From positions 1-64,000 of the forward strand of contig CAJYRQ010000005.1 in assembly GCA_913777465.1 (NCBI GenBank): DNA of 64,000 nucleotides. The letters are read 5' to 3'. The position numbers and the translations under genes were made by a program. Below, in pieces: positions 10,043 through 18,622 of this stretch. How positions within the stretch are numbered: the stretch's first letter is position 1; each line of letters starts with the position of its first letter. The stretch comes from an uncultured Chryseobacterium sp. (GTDB lineage: Bacteria > Bacteroidota > Bacteroidia > Flavobacteriales > Weeksellaceae). The notes under the pieces are model-generated. The model was not told the origin of the DNA and ran no database searches. It saw nothing but the letters and a program-made list of their open reading frames with translations.

Positions 10043-10069
10043 AACGCATCGGAAACGGTGCGTTTTTTA
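10043..10069 (+). terminator. Terminator after the second M13 peptidase
   Basis: AACGCA and TGCGTT arms around TCGGAAACGG are followed by six T residues. Confidence 0.8.
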
Positions 10070-10267
10070 TTTATTTTTCCTAGTTTAGTGATATCGGAAA
10101 TATCGGTTTTTTACTGATGTTAATCCGCTAAATATTATTTCAAAAAAATCTTAACAAAATTTTTTATGTTACAGTTTTTTTTTAAATTTAAACATTGGAT
10201 TGGTCAGTTATTTGATGCTGATAAAAACAATGAACACCAAAATAAGAAATCTCAAAATAACAACAAT

Positions 10268-10714
10268 ATGGCAATGTTTAATTATGGCGTTGGCGGAAAC
10301 GAAGTAAAAGTAGACGCTAATGAAGCTATTCAGCAGATACAGGAGAACAAGTCGCTGATAGTGAGCCAGCTTACAACAGAAGAATCTTACGTTCCTGAAA
10401 TTGTAACAGGATTAAAAACCGTGGACGACGTCTTCAGACATTTCCAGCCTTCTGTGCACGTTCAGCACGAAACGGAAGACGGTAATGTGGTAGAAGAAGA
10501 GTTCCGTTTCCAGAATCTTGCGGACTTCACCCCCAAAAACCTTACGCAGAAATCAGAATACCTGCAGAAACTGAGCATGGAGCAGGAGCAGTACAATAAA
10601 ATCGTGCGTCAGCTCAAAACCAATAAAATTCTGCGCAATATGCTTGAGAATGATCAGACCAGAGCTGCATTTGTAGAGGTATTGAAAGAAGTGGCCCAAG
10701 AACTTGAAAAATAA
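10268..10714 (+). CDS. tssB: Type VI secretion contractile sheath small subunit TssB (Bacteroidota type)
   Basis: I chose the ATG at 10268 (148 residues, starting MAMFNYGVGGNE). An upstream in-frame ATG at 10166 would add 34 low-complexity residues that the family lacks. The KSLIVSQLTTEESYVPEIV and TVDDVFRHFQPSV segments and the C-terminal coiled helix are as remembered for the Bacteroidota (T6SSiii) TssB. TssB and TssC co-assemble into the contractile sheath that drives the Hcp tube outward. The gene lies 18 bases before tssC. No baseplate, membrane-complex, Hcp, VgrG or ClpV genes are nearby. Confidence 0.75.
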   Translation: MAMFNYGVGGNEVKVDANEAIQQIQENKSLIVSQLTTEESYVPEIVTGLKTVDDVFRHFQPSVHVQHETEDGNVVEEEFRFQNLADFTPKNLTQKSEYLQKLSMEQEQYNKIVRQLKTNKILRNMLENDQTRAAFVEVLKEVAQELEK

Positions 10715-10732
10715 TCTAAAGACTCACGAATC

Positions 10733-12097
10733 ATGGACAGTAAATTACAGGCAGCTGAGAACCAACAACAGCAGGGGCAGCAGCAACACGCAGGCCAGCC
10801 CAAAGGTAATCCGCTTGCCGAACTTAATAAAATAGGTGGTTTCGGCTTTGTAGAATCCGTTGTAGACGGCATCGCCAACATGAACCCCACCAGAAAAGCC
10901 AGAAAGGAAATCTTCCTGAACGACAGCAATAAAGCAGAAGAAAGAAAAGAACTTCTTCAGAAAATCAACCTTTGGGTAGAACTTCTGGAAGGTAACGAGT
11001 CTGCCGATAAAATGGCTGATACATGTAAAGCCAAAGCGCAGGCAGCCGATCAGAACCTGAAATTAAACCTGAAAAATACATTGGACGCCGTACGGATGCT
11101 GGAAACCAACTACCGAACGGTTGCCCAGTTCTATAAAAATACCGAACTCGATAAAGTGGATAACGTAAGCATTGTTAATGCAAGCTTAGACCAGGTTTCA
11201 GACCTTGATAATCCGTTATTTATCGATGCGGTAGCGGAAGAATTCAAAAATTATTACGACCGTCTCGATCTGAGGGATAATTATTCCATTCTGGCAATCC
11301 CGGGCTATCTGGGTTCGAATAAAGTCGTTGAAAAATGGGCAAAGATCTGTAACGAAAATAAAGTGATGATGATCACCGACTTTGCCAACCTCGACAAGCC
11401 GGATGACGTGGTAGATTTATTCCATTCCGCCAACCTTACCGGAGGAGAGCTGCACCGGAGTAATGTAATCATGACGTGTAACTGGCTCGTAGGCCGGGGA
11501 AAAGCCGAAGAAGTAGGTGAAGAGGAAAATGTAGAACTTCCGCCTTCCACTTCACTGGCCGGAAAAATCCATAAGACGCTGATGTCTCAGGTCGCGGCCG
11601 GGAAAAAGCACGGAAATATTAATGAGGTGGATGCCGTAAAATTCGAGCTGAAGAAAAGTGAAATTTCCCAGCTGGAAAAAATGGGCTTGGTGCCGATGGT
11701 AAACGAATACGGAAAAATCATGGCATTCTCTGCCAAAACCCTGTTTACCGGAGACAATATCGGACTTCAGACCTACTCTGTTGTCCGTGTATTCGATTAT
11801 GTAACCAAAGTATTGCTTGACTTCCTGAACAGAAGGGCTTTCGAAAACTGGAATGCTAAAAATGAAGATGATCTGAGAAGACAGATCGTTACTTTCCTTG
11901 ACGGAATCAAAGGTCCGGACAAATTGATCGAAAAATTCAAGATCGTACGTTTCGAGCAGGATAAAGTAAATAAAGACCGCGTTTGGCTGGATATCCGTTT
12001 GACGCCTTATTTTCCAACCAAAAGTTTTGTTATTAAACTTGACGGGCACAAAGGGGATGAGGGGAACGAATGGGATGCTGAATATCTTCAGGACTGA
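10733..12097 (+). CDS. tssC: Type VI secretion contractile sheath large subunit TssC (DUF5458-like)
   Basis: The 454-residue protein opens with a Gln-rich tail (about 5-25), then NPLAELNKIGGFGF. It contains segments I associate with the Bacteroidota TssC family (DUF5458): the NYSILAIPGYLGSN region near 185 and the C-terminal VWLDIRLTPYFPTKSF segment. It has no signal peptide and would be cytosolic, as a sheath protein should be. It follows tssB closely and precedes a terminator, so the pair forms a two-gene operon. An alternative is a sheath of another contractile injection system, but the family match favours T6SS. Confidence 0.8.
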   Translation: MDSKLQAAENQQQQGQQQHAGQPKGNPLAELNKIGGFGFVESVVDGIANMNPTRKARKEIFLNDSNKAEERKELLQKINLWVELLEGNESADKMADTCKAKAQAADQNLKLNLKNTLDAVRMLETNYRTVAQFYKNTELDKVDNVSIVNASLDQVSDLDNPLFIDAVAEEFKNYYDRLDLRDNYSILAIPGYLGSNKVVEKWAKICNENKVMMITDFANLDKPDDVVDLFHSANLTGGELHRSNVIMTCNWLVGRGKAEEVGEEENVELPPSTSLAGKIHKTLMSQVAAGKKHGNINEVDAVKFELKKSEISQLEKMGLVPMVNEYGKIMAFSAKTLFTGDNIGLQTYSVVRVFDYVTKVLLDFLNRRAFENWNAKNEDDLRRQIVTFLDGIKGPDKLIEKFKIVRFEQDKVNKDRVWLDIRLTPYFPTKSFVIKLDGHKGDEGNEWDAEYLQD

Positions 12098-12116
12098 TCT
12101 TAACTTAATTAAAATA

Positions 12117-12148
12117 TTAAACCGATGGAATTTCACATCGGTTTTTTT
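12117..12148 (+). terminator. Terminator after the sheath operon
   Basis: AAACCGATG and CATCGGTTT form a 9-bp stem followed by a T run. Confidence 0.85.
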
Positions 12149-12169
12149 CTATCAAATTATTAAATCATT

Positions 12170-12622
12170 ATGAAAAAAAAGCTGCTGTACATTCTGCCGG
12201 TACTTTTTGGATTGGTGGGCTGTGAGGACAAGAGAATTCATCAGGAGCAGAAGATCGATCTTTTTGCCGGAGAAAGGCAGGAAGGAAAGGCCTATATTAT
12301 GAAACCTCAGGAGTGCTTCGATGAAAGTGATATGGTAGTTTCTTCGGCAGATATCCAACTGGTGGACCAGTCTTCCGGCCGTGGAAAATCCGTTTTCATC
12401 TACCGCGTAAATTCAGGAAAAGTGCTGAAGACCACCAGGGATTCGGTGGTGGCTTTTCCATTTCAGTTCCTTTCCAATCAGCGGCTGATGTTCCGCCGCG
12501 ATTCTACTTCCTACACTTATCTTAAGAAACTGGAGGGCTACCGTTTTATTGCGAAACCGATGAACCTGAAATACCAATGGCTGAAAGCAGCCCCGGTCTA
12601 TTCGGTAAAACCTGAACAATAA
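12170..12622 (+). CDS. Hypothetical lipoprotein
   Basis: A 150-residue protein with a lipoprotein signal (LLYILPVLFGLVGCED, lipobox Cys at about 17). The mature part is polar, with segments such as SSADIQLVDQSS and FPFQFLSNQRLMFRR, and no recognised domain. The upstream gene ends in a terminator and the mutY promoter begins right after the stop, so it is probably monocistronic. Function unknown. Confidence 0.75.
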   Translation: MKKKLLYILPVLFGLVGCEDKRIHQEQKIDLFAGERQEGKAYIMKPQECFDESDMVVSSADIQLVDQSSGRGKSVFIYRVNSGKVLKTTRDSVVAFPFQFLSNQRLMFRRDSTSYTYLKKLEGYRFIAKPMNLKYQWLKAAPVYSVKPEQ

Positions 12623-12627
12623 AGCAT

Positions 12628-12635
12628 TATCTTTG
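12628..12635 (+). promoter_or_regulatory. Bacteroidota -7 element for mutY
   Basis: TATCTTTG matches the TAnnTTTG consensus exactly and lies about 110 bases ahead of mutY in noncoding DNA. Confidence 0.5.
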
Positions 12636-12747
12636 CAGCATTAAAATTCCGGCACCTTAAATTTTATAAGCAGGCCATTTGCTTAAAAGCAGATCGTACC
12701 GGTTTTCTATTCAACCGTCCGGAATATCTGAATAACAATTAGAAACT

Positions 12748-13794
12748 TTGAAAAATAAAAATAAAGAGCCGGATTTCAGGCATATCGGCAATAAGCTCCT
12801 TAGCTGGTACAATACAAACGCGAGGGATCTTCCCTTCAGACAGACCAAAGATCCGTATAAAATCTGGATCTGTGAGATTGTTTTCCAGCAGACCAGGATC
12901 AGCCAGGGCTTAGGCCACTACAATAATTTTGTAGCAAGATTTCCGGATGTGAAGACCCTGGCAGAAGCCGAAGAAGATGAAGTCCTGCTGTACTGGAAAG
13001 GTTTGGGTTACTATTCCCGCGCCATCAATATCCACAAAGCGGCCCGGCAGATCATGACTGATTATCATGGGGAATTCCCTCATGAATATGAAGAGATTTT
13101 AAAGCTGAAAGGCGTTGGGAAATATACGGCAGCGGCAGTGTCCAGCATCTGCTTTAACGGAAAAATTCCGGCGGTGGACGGTAATTTTTATCGTGTTTTG
13201 AGCAGAATTTTTGCCGATGGTTTCGATATTTCAAACTCAAGGGCTTTCAATTATTTTTCGGAATTGGCGCATCTTATTTTACCGGATAATGTGGGAGACT
13301 TCAATCAGGCCATGATGGATCTGGGTTCCGAAATCTGCAAACCTAAAAATCCGCTCTGCCGGGAATGCCCTTTAAATGAAGACTGCCTGGCTTTCTCCGT
13401 GAACAAAGTTTCCGAATTTCCTGTTAAAGCTAAAAAGACAAAAGCGAAAGACCTTGAATTGAAGTATTACTTTGTCCACAGAAACGGTCAGTTCCTGATT
13501 CAGCAACGGAAAGACGACTTCATCTGGAAAAAACTTTTTGAATTTTCGCCCGAAATTTCCGATGCGCTGGTACCGTTCATTGTTGGAATGAAAACCGTCA
13601 GCCACAAACTCACCCACAAAAACCTGAGCATCGATATTTACAACGTCGAAGTAAGTTCGGAGGAAGCCTGGAATGATTTTGTAAAAGAACACGATTACCT
13701 CATTACCGACGTCGAAGCTTCCCACGAAAAATCGTTCCCGAAACCACTGGAAACATACATTCGGAATTACGAGGAAGCCTACCGGTTTTTGTAG
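12748..13794 (+). CDS. mutY: A/G-specific adenine DNA glycosylase MutY
   Basis: A 348-residue base-excision repair enzyme that removes A opposite 8-oxoG. Visible features in order are the WICEIVFQQTR segment (catalytic Glu, about 46), the helix-hairpin-helix LKLKGVGKYTAAAV (about 119) with VDGNFYRV (catalytic Asp), the 4Fe-4S loop with Cys spacing C-x6-C-x2-C-x5-C (about 197-213), and a C-terminal NUDIX-like 8-oxoG recognition domain (about 235-345). The start is a TTG at 12748; no in-frame ATG lies before the conserved core. Confidence 0.95.
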   Translation: MKNKNKEPDFRHIGNKLLSWYNTNARDLPFRQTKDPYKIWICEIVFQQTRISQGLGHYNNFVARFPDVKTLAEAEEDEVLLYWKGLGYYSRAINIHKAARQIMTDYHGEFPHEYEEILKLKGVGKYTAAAVSSICFNGKIPAVDGNFYRVLSRIFADGFDISNSRAFNYFSELAHLILPDNVGDFNQAMMDLGSEICKPKNPLCRECPLNEDCLAFSVNKVSEFPVKAKKTKAKDLELKYYFVHRNGQFLIQQRKDDFIWKKLFEFSPEISDALVPFIVGMKTVSHKLTHKNLSIDIYNVEVSSEEAWNDFVKEHDYLITDVEASHEKSFPKPLETYIRNYEEAYRFL

Positions 13795-13819
13795 GCCTTT
13801 ACCACGCTATTTGTCATTG

Positions 13820-14130
13820 ACTTTGTCGAATCTTCGATTTCCCGCAGGGAATCTAAATATAGTACTAGAGAAGCACGGAAAGATTCGTGTCTGGATTCCT
13901 ATAGGAAATAGCAGATTCAACGGAGTCAATGATAAGTCATTGTTTTGTTACAACCTTTTTACACCGTGTTTGTCATCCCCGTAGGGATCTAAACATAGTT
14001 ATTGGCGAACTGATGGCCGGAAAGATTCGAGTTTGGATTCCTGCAGATGATAAAAATGCTAAAAAAGACACCTTCGAGGTCTCTTCGCTCTGTGAACCTA
14101 AAATACAAAGCAATAAAAAGAACTTCGCGC
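13820..14130. repeat. Two copies of a hairpin-bearing dispersed repeat (CCCGTAGGGATCTAAA type)
   Basis: Copy one (about 13835-13910) reads CCCGCAGGGAATCTAAA and later GGAAAGATTCGTGTCTGG, ATTCCTATAGG. Copy two (about 13965-14045) reads CCCGTAGGGATCTAAACA and later GGAAAGATTCGAGTTTGG, ATTCCTGCAG. The ends of each unit are complementary (GGAATC with GATTCC). A partial third copy lies near 45877. The repeats fill the mutY-gldD gap, which shows no convincing gene. Confidence 0.6.
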
Positions 14131-14500
14131 GCTCCGTGTTCAAAACATAAAATATTAAATCTTGCTATCATTTGCTGAGTAAAAAGTTTATACTGAGTTT
14201 GCCTAAGTACCATTAAAAGCTTAAAACAATTAGTAATCAAAAGAAACCTCGCGTTCTCCGCGCTAAAAATAAGGTCTCTGCTGTCTCTGTTAAGTGAAAC
14301 GGCTTTGTGAAACCTAAAAACAGCCAGTAGTAAAAATATCTTTGTGGCTTTTGTGTTCAAACAAATTTTTCAGTTCTGCTATCATTTGCTGAGTGAAACG
14401 CCATTGCGAACTAAAAAAAGTTTAGTAGTTAAAAAAAACCTTGCGTTCTCTGCGTTAAAAAAGTTTTCGTCATGTTCATTCAACAAGCATTCCCACTCAA
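14130..14500. repeat. Decayed dispersed repeats with GCTATCATTTGCTGAGT core
   Basis: The 17-base core occurs exactly at 14164-14180 and 14378-14394, and again at 50454-50470. Related phrases (GCGCTCCGTGTTCAA, AGTTTATACTGAG, CTTGCGTTCTCTGCG) recur here and at 23620-23735. The order of pieces is scrambled between copies, which suggests repeated recombination or decay. Confidence 0.6.
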
Positions 14501-14556
14501 ATACAAAACTCCTTGAAATGCTGAAATTTGTCTTCCGAAATCTGAAATCTAATTTG

Positions 14557-14564
14557 TACTTTTG
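14557..14564 (+). promoter_or_regulatory. -7 element of gldD, possibly giving a leaderless mRNA
   Basis: TACTTTTG is an exact TAnnTTTG match that ends only 4 bases before the gldD ATG at 14569. Transcription would start at or next to the start codon. Confidence 0.55.
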
Positions 14565-14568
14565 CAAA

Positions 14569-15126
14569 ATGTTTAAAAACGCGATTTTTATTTTTGTAGC
14601 CCTGCTTTTGGTATCGTGTGGAAAAGATCCGGTGCCGAAGCCTTACGGAGAACTCCGCCTGGAATATCCGAAGCCTCAGTACCGCAAATTTGAAAACAAT
14701 TGTAACTATACCTTTGAATATTCTGATTTTGCAAAGATTACCGATGCGAAAAAACCGTGCTGGTACTATCTGAATTATCCGAAAATGAAAGCCAAGGTTT
14801 TTGTAACTTATTATCCGATACAGAACGATTTTGCCGATCACATCAAGGAAGCGGAAAAAATGGTGTATGAACATACCATTAAGGCCAGCGCCATCGATAC
14901 AAAATCTTTCGAATACCCTAACAAAAAGGTGTATGGCAACTTTTACGAATTGAAAGGGCAGAGTGCATCCAATCTTCAGTTTTACATTACCGACAGCACG
15001 AAGCATTTCGTGACGGCTTACTTATATTTCAACACCAGGCCAAAGCCTGATTCACTGGCTCCGGCGGTAGACTATATCAAAAAAGATATGAAGCACCTGC
15101 TCGACACTTTTGAATGGAAAAAATAA
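14569..15126 (+). CDS. gldD: Gliding motility lipoprotein GldD
   Basis: I chose the ATG at 14569 (185 residues), which gives a clear lipoprotein signal ending LLLVSCGKD. A longer frame from 14344 would only translate repeat DNA. The mature start PVPKPYGELRLEYPKPQY and the NCNYTFEYSDFAKI and CWYYLNYPKMKA segments fit GldD, a lipoprotein required for flavobacterial gliding and function of the type IX secretion/motility machinery. In related genomes gldE commonly lies beside gldD; here it is absent and mutY is separated from gldD by about 770 bases of repeats. Confidence 0.88.
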   Translation: MFKNAIFIFVALLLVSCGKDPVPKPYGELRLEYPKPQYRKFENNCNYTFEYSDFAKITDAKKPCWYYLNYPKMKAKVFVTYYPIQNDFADHIKEAEKMVYEHTIKASAIDTKSFEYPNKKVYGNFYELKGQSASNLQFYITDSTKHFVTAYLYFNTRPKPDSLAPAVDYIKKDMKHLLDTFEWKK

Positions 15127-15154
15127 TTGACTTTTATAATACTTTGAAAAAAAT

Positions 15155-16078
15155 ATGAAACTTTTAGTTGTAGGAAGTGTTGCGTTCGACGCAATCGAAA
15201 CGCCATTTGGGAAAACAGATAAAATTTTAGGGGGTGCTGCCACGTATATCGGGATCACGTCATCCATTCTGGGCGTTAAGTCCGGGATTGTTTCTGTAGT
15301 AGGAGGGGATTTCAATCAGGAGCATCTGGATATGTTTACCGGCAGAGACATCAATATTGAAGGAATCGAAATAGTAAAAGAAGGAAAAACATTCTTCTGG
15401 GCAGGAAAATACCACAATGATCTGAATACAAGAGATACTTTGGCAACGGAAGTCAATGTGCTGGAAAACTTCGACCCGAAAATCCCGGATTCCATGCAGA
15501 ATGCCGAAATTCTATTGTTGGGAAACCTTCACCCGGGCGTACAGCTTTCCGTACTGGAAAAAATGCACAACCGTCCGAAGCTGGTAATCCTCGATACCAT
15601 GAACTTCTGGATGGATTTTGCATTGGACATTCTGATGGAAATGATTGCCAAAACAGACGTGATCTCCATCAACGATGAAGAAGCAAGACAGCTTTCAGGA
15701 GAATACTCTTTGGTAAAAGCGGCTAAAAAGATCCACGAAATGGGTCCTAAATACGTTATCATCAAAAAAGGGGAGCACGGAGCTTTGCTGTTCCACGACC
15801 ATAAAGTATTTGCTATTCCTGCATTGCCGCTGGAAGACGTTTTCGATCCTACCGGAGCCGGGGATACTTTCGCAGGAGGATTTGCAGCCTACCTGGCGAA
15901 GAAAGAAAAGATCGATTTCGAAACCATGAAATCGGCTTTGATTGTAGGTTCGGCCATGGCTTCTTTCACGGTGGAAAAATTCGGAACGGAAAGAATCCAG
16001 GAAGTGAGCGAAGCCGATGTGTTCGAAAGGTTGAGACAATTCAAGGAACTGACGACCTTCGACGTGGAACTCCGGTAA
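15155..16078 (+). CDS. PfkB family carbohydrate/nucleoside kinase
   Basis: A 307-residue ribokinase-fold kinase. The N-terminal LLVVGSVAFDAIETP is followed by the GGAATYIG substrate-binding segment (about 28). The C-terminal anion-hole and catalytic-base motif DPTGAGDTFAGGF is near 230. The family phosphorylates sugars or nucleosides with ATP; the substrate cannot be read from sequence. It starts 28 bases after gldD and may be co-transcribed with it. Confidence 0.9.
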   Translation: MKLLVVGSVAFDAIETPFGKTDKILGGAATYIGITSSILGVKSGIVSVVGGDFNQEHLDMFTGRDINIEGIEIVKEGKTFFWAGKYHNDLNTRDTLATEVNVLENFDPKIPDSMQNAEILLLGNLHPGVQLSVLEKMHNRPKLVILDTMNFWMDFALDILMEMIAKTDVISINDEEARQLSGEYSLVKAAKKIHEMGPKYVIIKKGEHGALLFHDHKVFAIPALPLEDVFDPTGAGDTFAGGFAAYLAKKEKIDFETMKSALIVGSAMASFTVEKFGTERIQEVSEADVFERLRQFKELTTFDVELR

Positions 16079-16167
16079 ATAGCTTTCTTTTTAAGAAATA
16101 TTTATAATAAAAAATTTAGTCTGATTCATTAAGAATTCTAAATTTGCAACTTGTTTAAAATAGTAAA

Positions 16168-17538
16168 ATGACAAATAAACTTAAGATCACTTTTCTTTTT
16201 GGAATTTTCATCCTATTGTTCGGCGCAAACGCAATGAACGCACAGCTGAAAAAGGGAGATTTAGTGGATGGTATCTCTGCGGTAATCGGTGATGAAATTG
16301 TGCTGGAGTCCGATGTAAATGAGCAGATGAACTATGCAAAACAGCAGGGAGCTTCTAATATCGATAAGTGTGAGTTTTTAGAAAATTTTCTTAACAACAA
16401 ACTTCTTGTTTACGAAGCTAAAAAAGATACGCTGATCGAAAATCGTTCGGCAGCCATTAAAGAACAGGCCAATGCAAAGTACCAGCAGCTGCTTTCCCAG
16501 TTCCCGGACGAAAAAACAATGCTCGCAGCCTATAAGTTCAGAAACGGTTTCGAAATGAAAAATGCGATTGAAAAAATCGACGCCGACCAGTATTACGGAC
16601 AGGCAAAATACCAGAGGATCACAGAGAAGGCAGACGTTACCCCTAATGAAGTAACCGATTTCTACAATACCTTCAAAACTCAATTGCCGGAAATCAAGGA
16701 CGAAATTTCCATATCTCAGATCATGATGTTCCCTAAGCTTACCGAAGCCCATAAGGACGAACTGATCAACAAGCTCAAGAAAATCAAAAAAGATATCGAA
16801 GGCGGAGAAACATTCGAAAGCCAGGCAAGAATCTATTCCGAAGACCCGGGATCGGCTTCAAACGGTGGTCTGATGAAAAATATTTCCAAAGGACAGATGG
16901 TAAAGCCTTTTGAGGCAGCGGCACTGAACCTTCAGGAAGGAGAAATCTCAGAACCGGTAGAGTCGGAATTCGGATATCATATCATTCAGTTGGTAAAGAA
17001 ATCAGGAAAAATTTACGATGCAAGACATATCCTTCTGATGGCGACACCGACGGATGAAGAAATGAAAACCGCAAAAGCAAAACTGGACAGCATCCGTGGA
17101 TTGATACAGAACGGGAAAATGACTTTTAAAGATGCCGCTTTCAGATTTTCTGATGACAAAAGAACCAAATTCAACGCCGGGGTAATTCCGGGAGCAGACG
17201 GTTCCAACAAAATCGAAAGAGAAACACTTCCGGGAACCATCAGCTATGAGCTGGCAGGTTTGAACAAGGGGGATATCACAACAGCTTTCGACGATGAAGA
17301 TGAAAGAAAGAGAAAAGTGGTAAAGATCGTAAAGATCGAAGATGTGATCCCTGCGCACAAAATTACGCTGGAAACGGATTATGACCGGATCAAGCAGATG
17401 GCACTGAACAAAAAGAAAAATGAAATGGTTGAAAAGTATGTGAATTCAAAACTTCCGACCACCTTTATTTCCATAGACAGCCGCTACAGCACCTGTAGTT
17501 TCAAAGGAAACTGGAAAAAAGATTCAGTAAAAAAATAA
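16168..17538 (+). CDS. Periplasmic SurA-like peptidyl-prolyl isomerase with two parvulin domains
   Basis: A 456-residue protein with a signal peptide (ITFLFGIFILLFGANAMNA). A SurA-type N-terminal chaperone region begins VDGISAVIGDEIVLESDV (about 33-50). The first parvulin domain (about 174-285) has ISISQIMMFP, ESQARIYSEDPGSAS and SEFGYHIIQL. A second, more divergent parvulin domain (about 286-400) has DARHILL and FKDAAFRFSDD. Such proteins help outer-membrane proteins fold. A strong terminator follows. Confidence 0.9.
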   Translation: MTNKLKITFLFGIFILLFGANAMNAQLKKGDLVDGISAVIGDEIVLESDVNEQMNYAKQQGASNIDKCEFLENFLNNKLLVYEAKKDTLIENRSAAIKEQANAKYQQLLSQFPDEKTMLAAYKFRNGFEMKNAIEKIDADQYYGQAKYQRITEKADVTPNEVTDFYNTFKTQLPEIKDEISISQIMMFPKLTEAHKDELINKLKKIKKDIEGGETFESQARIYSEDPGSASNGGLMKNISKGQMVKPFEAAALNLQEGEISEPVESEFGYHIIQLVKKSGKIYDARHILLMATPTDEEMKTAKAKLDSIRGLIQNGKMTFKDAAFRFSDDKRTKFNAGVIPGADGSNKIERETLPGTISYELAGLNKGDITTAFDDEDERKRKVVKIVKIEDVIPAHKITLETDYDRIKQMALNKKKNEMVEKYVNSKLPTTFISIDSRYSTCSFKGNWKKDSVKK

Positions 17539-17544
17539 ATCAAA

Positions 17545-17572
17545 AGCCTTCAGAATTTCTGAAGGTTTTTTT
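17545..17572 (+). terminator. Terminator after the PPIase gene
   Basis: CCTTCAGAA and TTCTGAAGG form the stem, followed by a run of seven T. Confidence 0.85.
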
Positions 17573-17616
17573 ATGTAAACCAGTCGGGTAACCGGTGTTT
17601 TTATTATTTTTACATC

Positions 17617-18606
17617 ATGAGCAGTTTTATAGATTTCAATTCAGCAAAAAAGCTTCACGATATGCAATCACAGCAGAATAAGATTACCAAACTCTTTAGC
17701 ATCCAGTATCCCATTATCCAGGCGGGAATGATCTGGCACTCCGGATGGAAGCTGGCCTCAGCGGTTTCCAATTGCGGAGGATTGGGATTAATTGGTTCTG
17801 CGAGCATGTATCCCGATATTTTGCGGGAAAATATTCAGAAATGCAGGAAAGCTACCGATAAACCTTTTGGTGTAAATGTCGCCTTGCTTTATCCAAATTT
17901 AGAAGAGATCATCAATATTATTCTGGAGGAAGGTGTAAAAATAGTTTTCACCTCTGCCGGAAGTCCTAAAGCCTACACAGAAACGCTTCAAAAGGAAGGA
18001 ATAAAAGTAGCTCACGTTGTTTCGTCTACCAAATTTGCCGTGAAATGTGAAGAAGCAGGCGTGGATGCGATCGTAGCGGAAGGTTTTGAAGCCGGAGGCC
18101 ACAACGGAAGGGATGAGACCACCACTTTCTGCCTGATCCCAAATGTGAAAAAGCATATTTCCAAACCTTTGATTGCAGCAGGTGGAATCGCTTTAGGCTC
18201 TCAGATGAAAGCTGCCATGATTTTAGGCGCGGACGGCGTTCAGATCGGTTCACGCTTTGCAGCTACCGTAGAAGCCAGCGCCCACCAAAACTGGAAGCAG
18301 AAAATCACCGAGCTGCAGGAGGGCGATACCCATTTAACGCTGAAAGAACTGGCGCCTGTAAGAATGGTTAAAAATAAATTCTTCAACGAGCTCGAAGAAA
18401 TATACAATACCGGAAGAAACAAGGAGTCTCTTATTGCTTCCTTAGGCCGTGCGAGGGCAAAGAAAGGGATGTTTGAGGGCGATATGGAAGAAGGGGAACT
18501 GGAAATCGGACAGGTTTCGGCTTTGATTGATGAGGTTTTGCCGGTAGAAACGGTTTTCAGAAATTTACTTGAAGAATTTAACCAGGCAGGGAATCCGAGT
18601 TTGTAG
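17617..18606 (+). CDS. NAD(P)H-dependent flavin oxidoreductase / nitronate monooxygenase family
   Basis: A 329-residue TIM-barrel flavoprotein. Family landmarks are PIIQAGMIWHSGWKLASAVS (about 31), NCGGLGLIGS, GVNVALLYP, the catalytic-region EGFEAGGHNGRDETTT (about 155-170), and the FMN phosphate-binding AAGGIALGSQM and GADGVQIGSRF. Members oxidise nitronates or reduce enones; the actual substrate is not evident. The ATG at 17617 is used; a second at 17662 (MQSQQNK) is also possible. The hydrolase gene follows 16 bases downstream. Confidence 0.88.
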   Translation: MSSFIDFNSAKKLHDMQSQQNKITKLFSIQYPIIQAGMIWHSGWKLASAVSNCGGLGLIGSASMYPDILRENIQKCRKATDKPFGVNVALLYPNLEEIINIILEEGVKIVFTSAGSPKAYTETLQKEGIKVAHVVSSTKFAVKCEEAGVDAIVAEGFEAGGHNGRDETTTFCLIPNVKKHISKPLIAAGGIALGSQMKAAMILGADGVQIGSRFAATVEASAHQNWKQKITELQEGDTHLTLKELAPVRMVKNKFFNELEEIYNTGRNKESLIASLGRARAKKGMFEGDMEEGELEIGQVSALIDEVLPVETVFRNLLEEFNQAGNPSL

Positions 18607-18622
18607 CCGGATATAAAACAGA

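Noticed and set aside
9285-10049. 254-codon minus-strand frame opposite the second M13 peptidase
   Set aside because: It is the shadow of a strongly supported gene with catalytic motifs; composition is typical of antisense frames and no family is recognisable.
13929-14150. 73-codon frame in the mutY-gldD gap
   Set aside because: It runs through two kinds of dispersed repeats and has no family or ribosome site.
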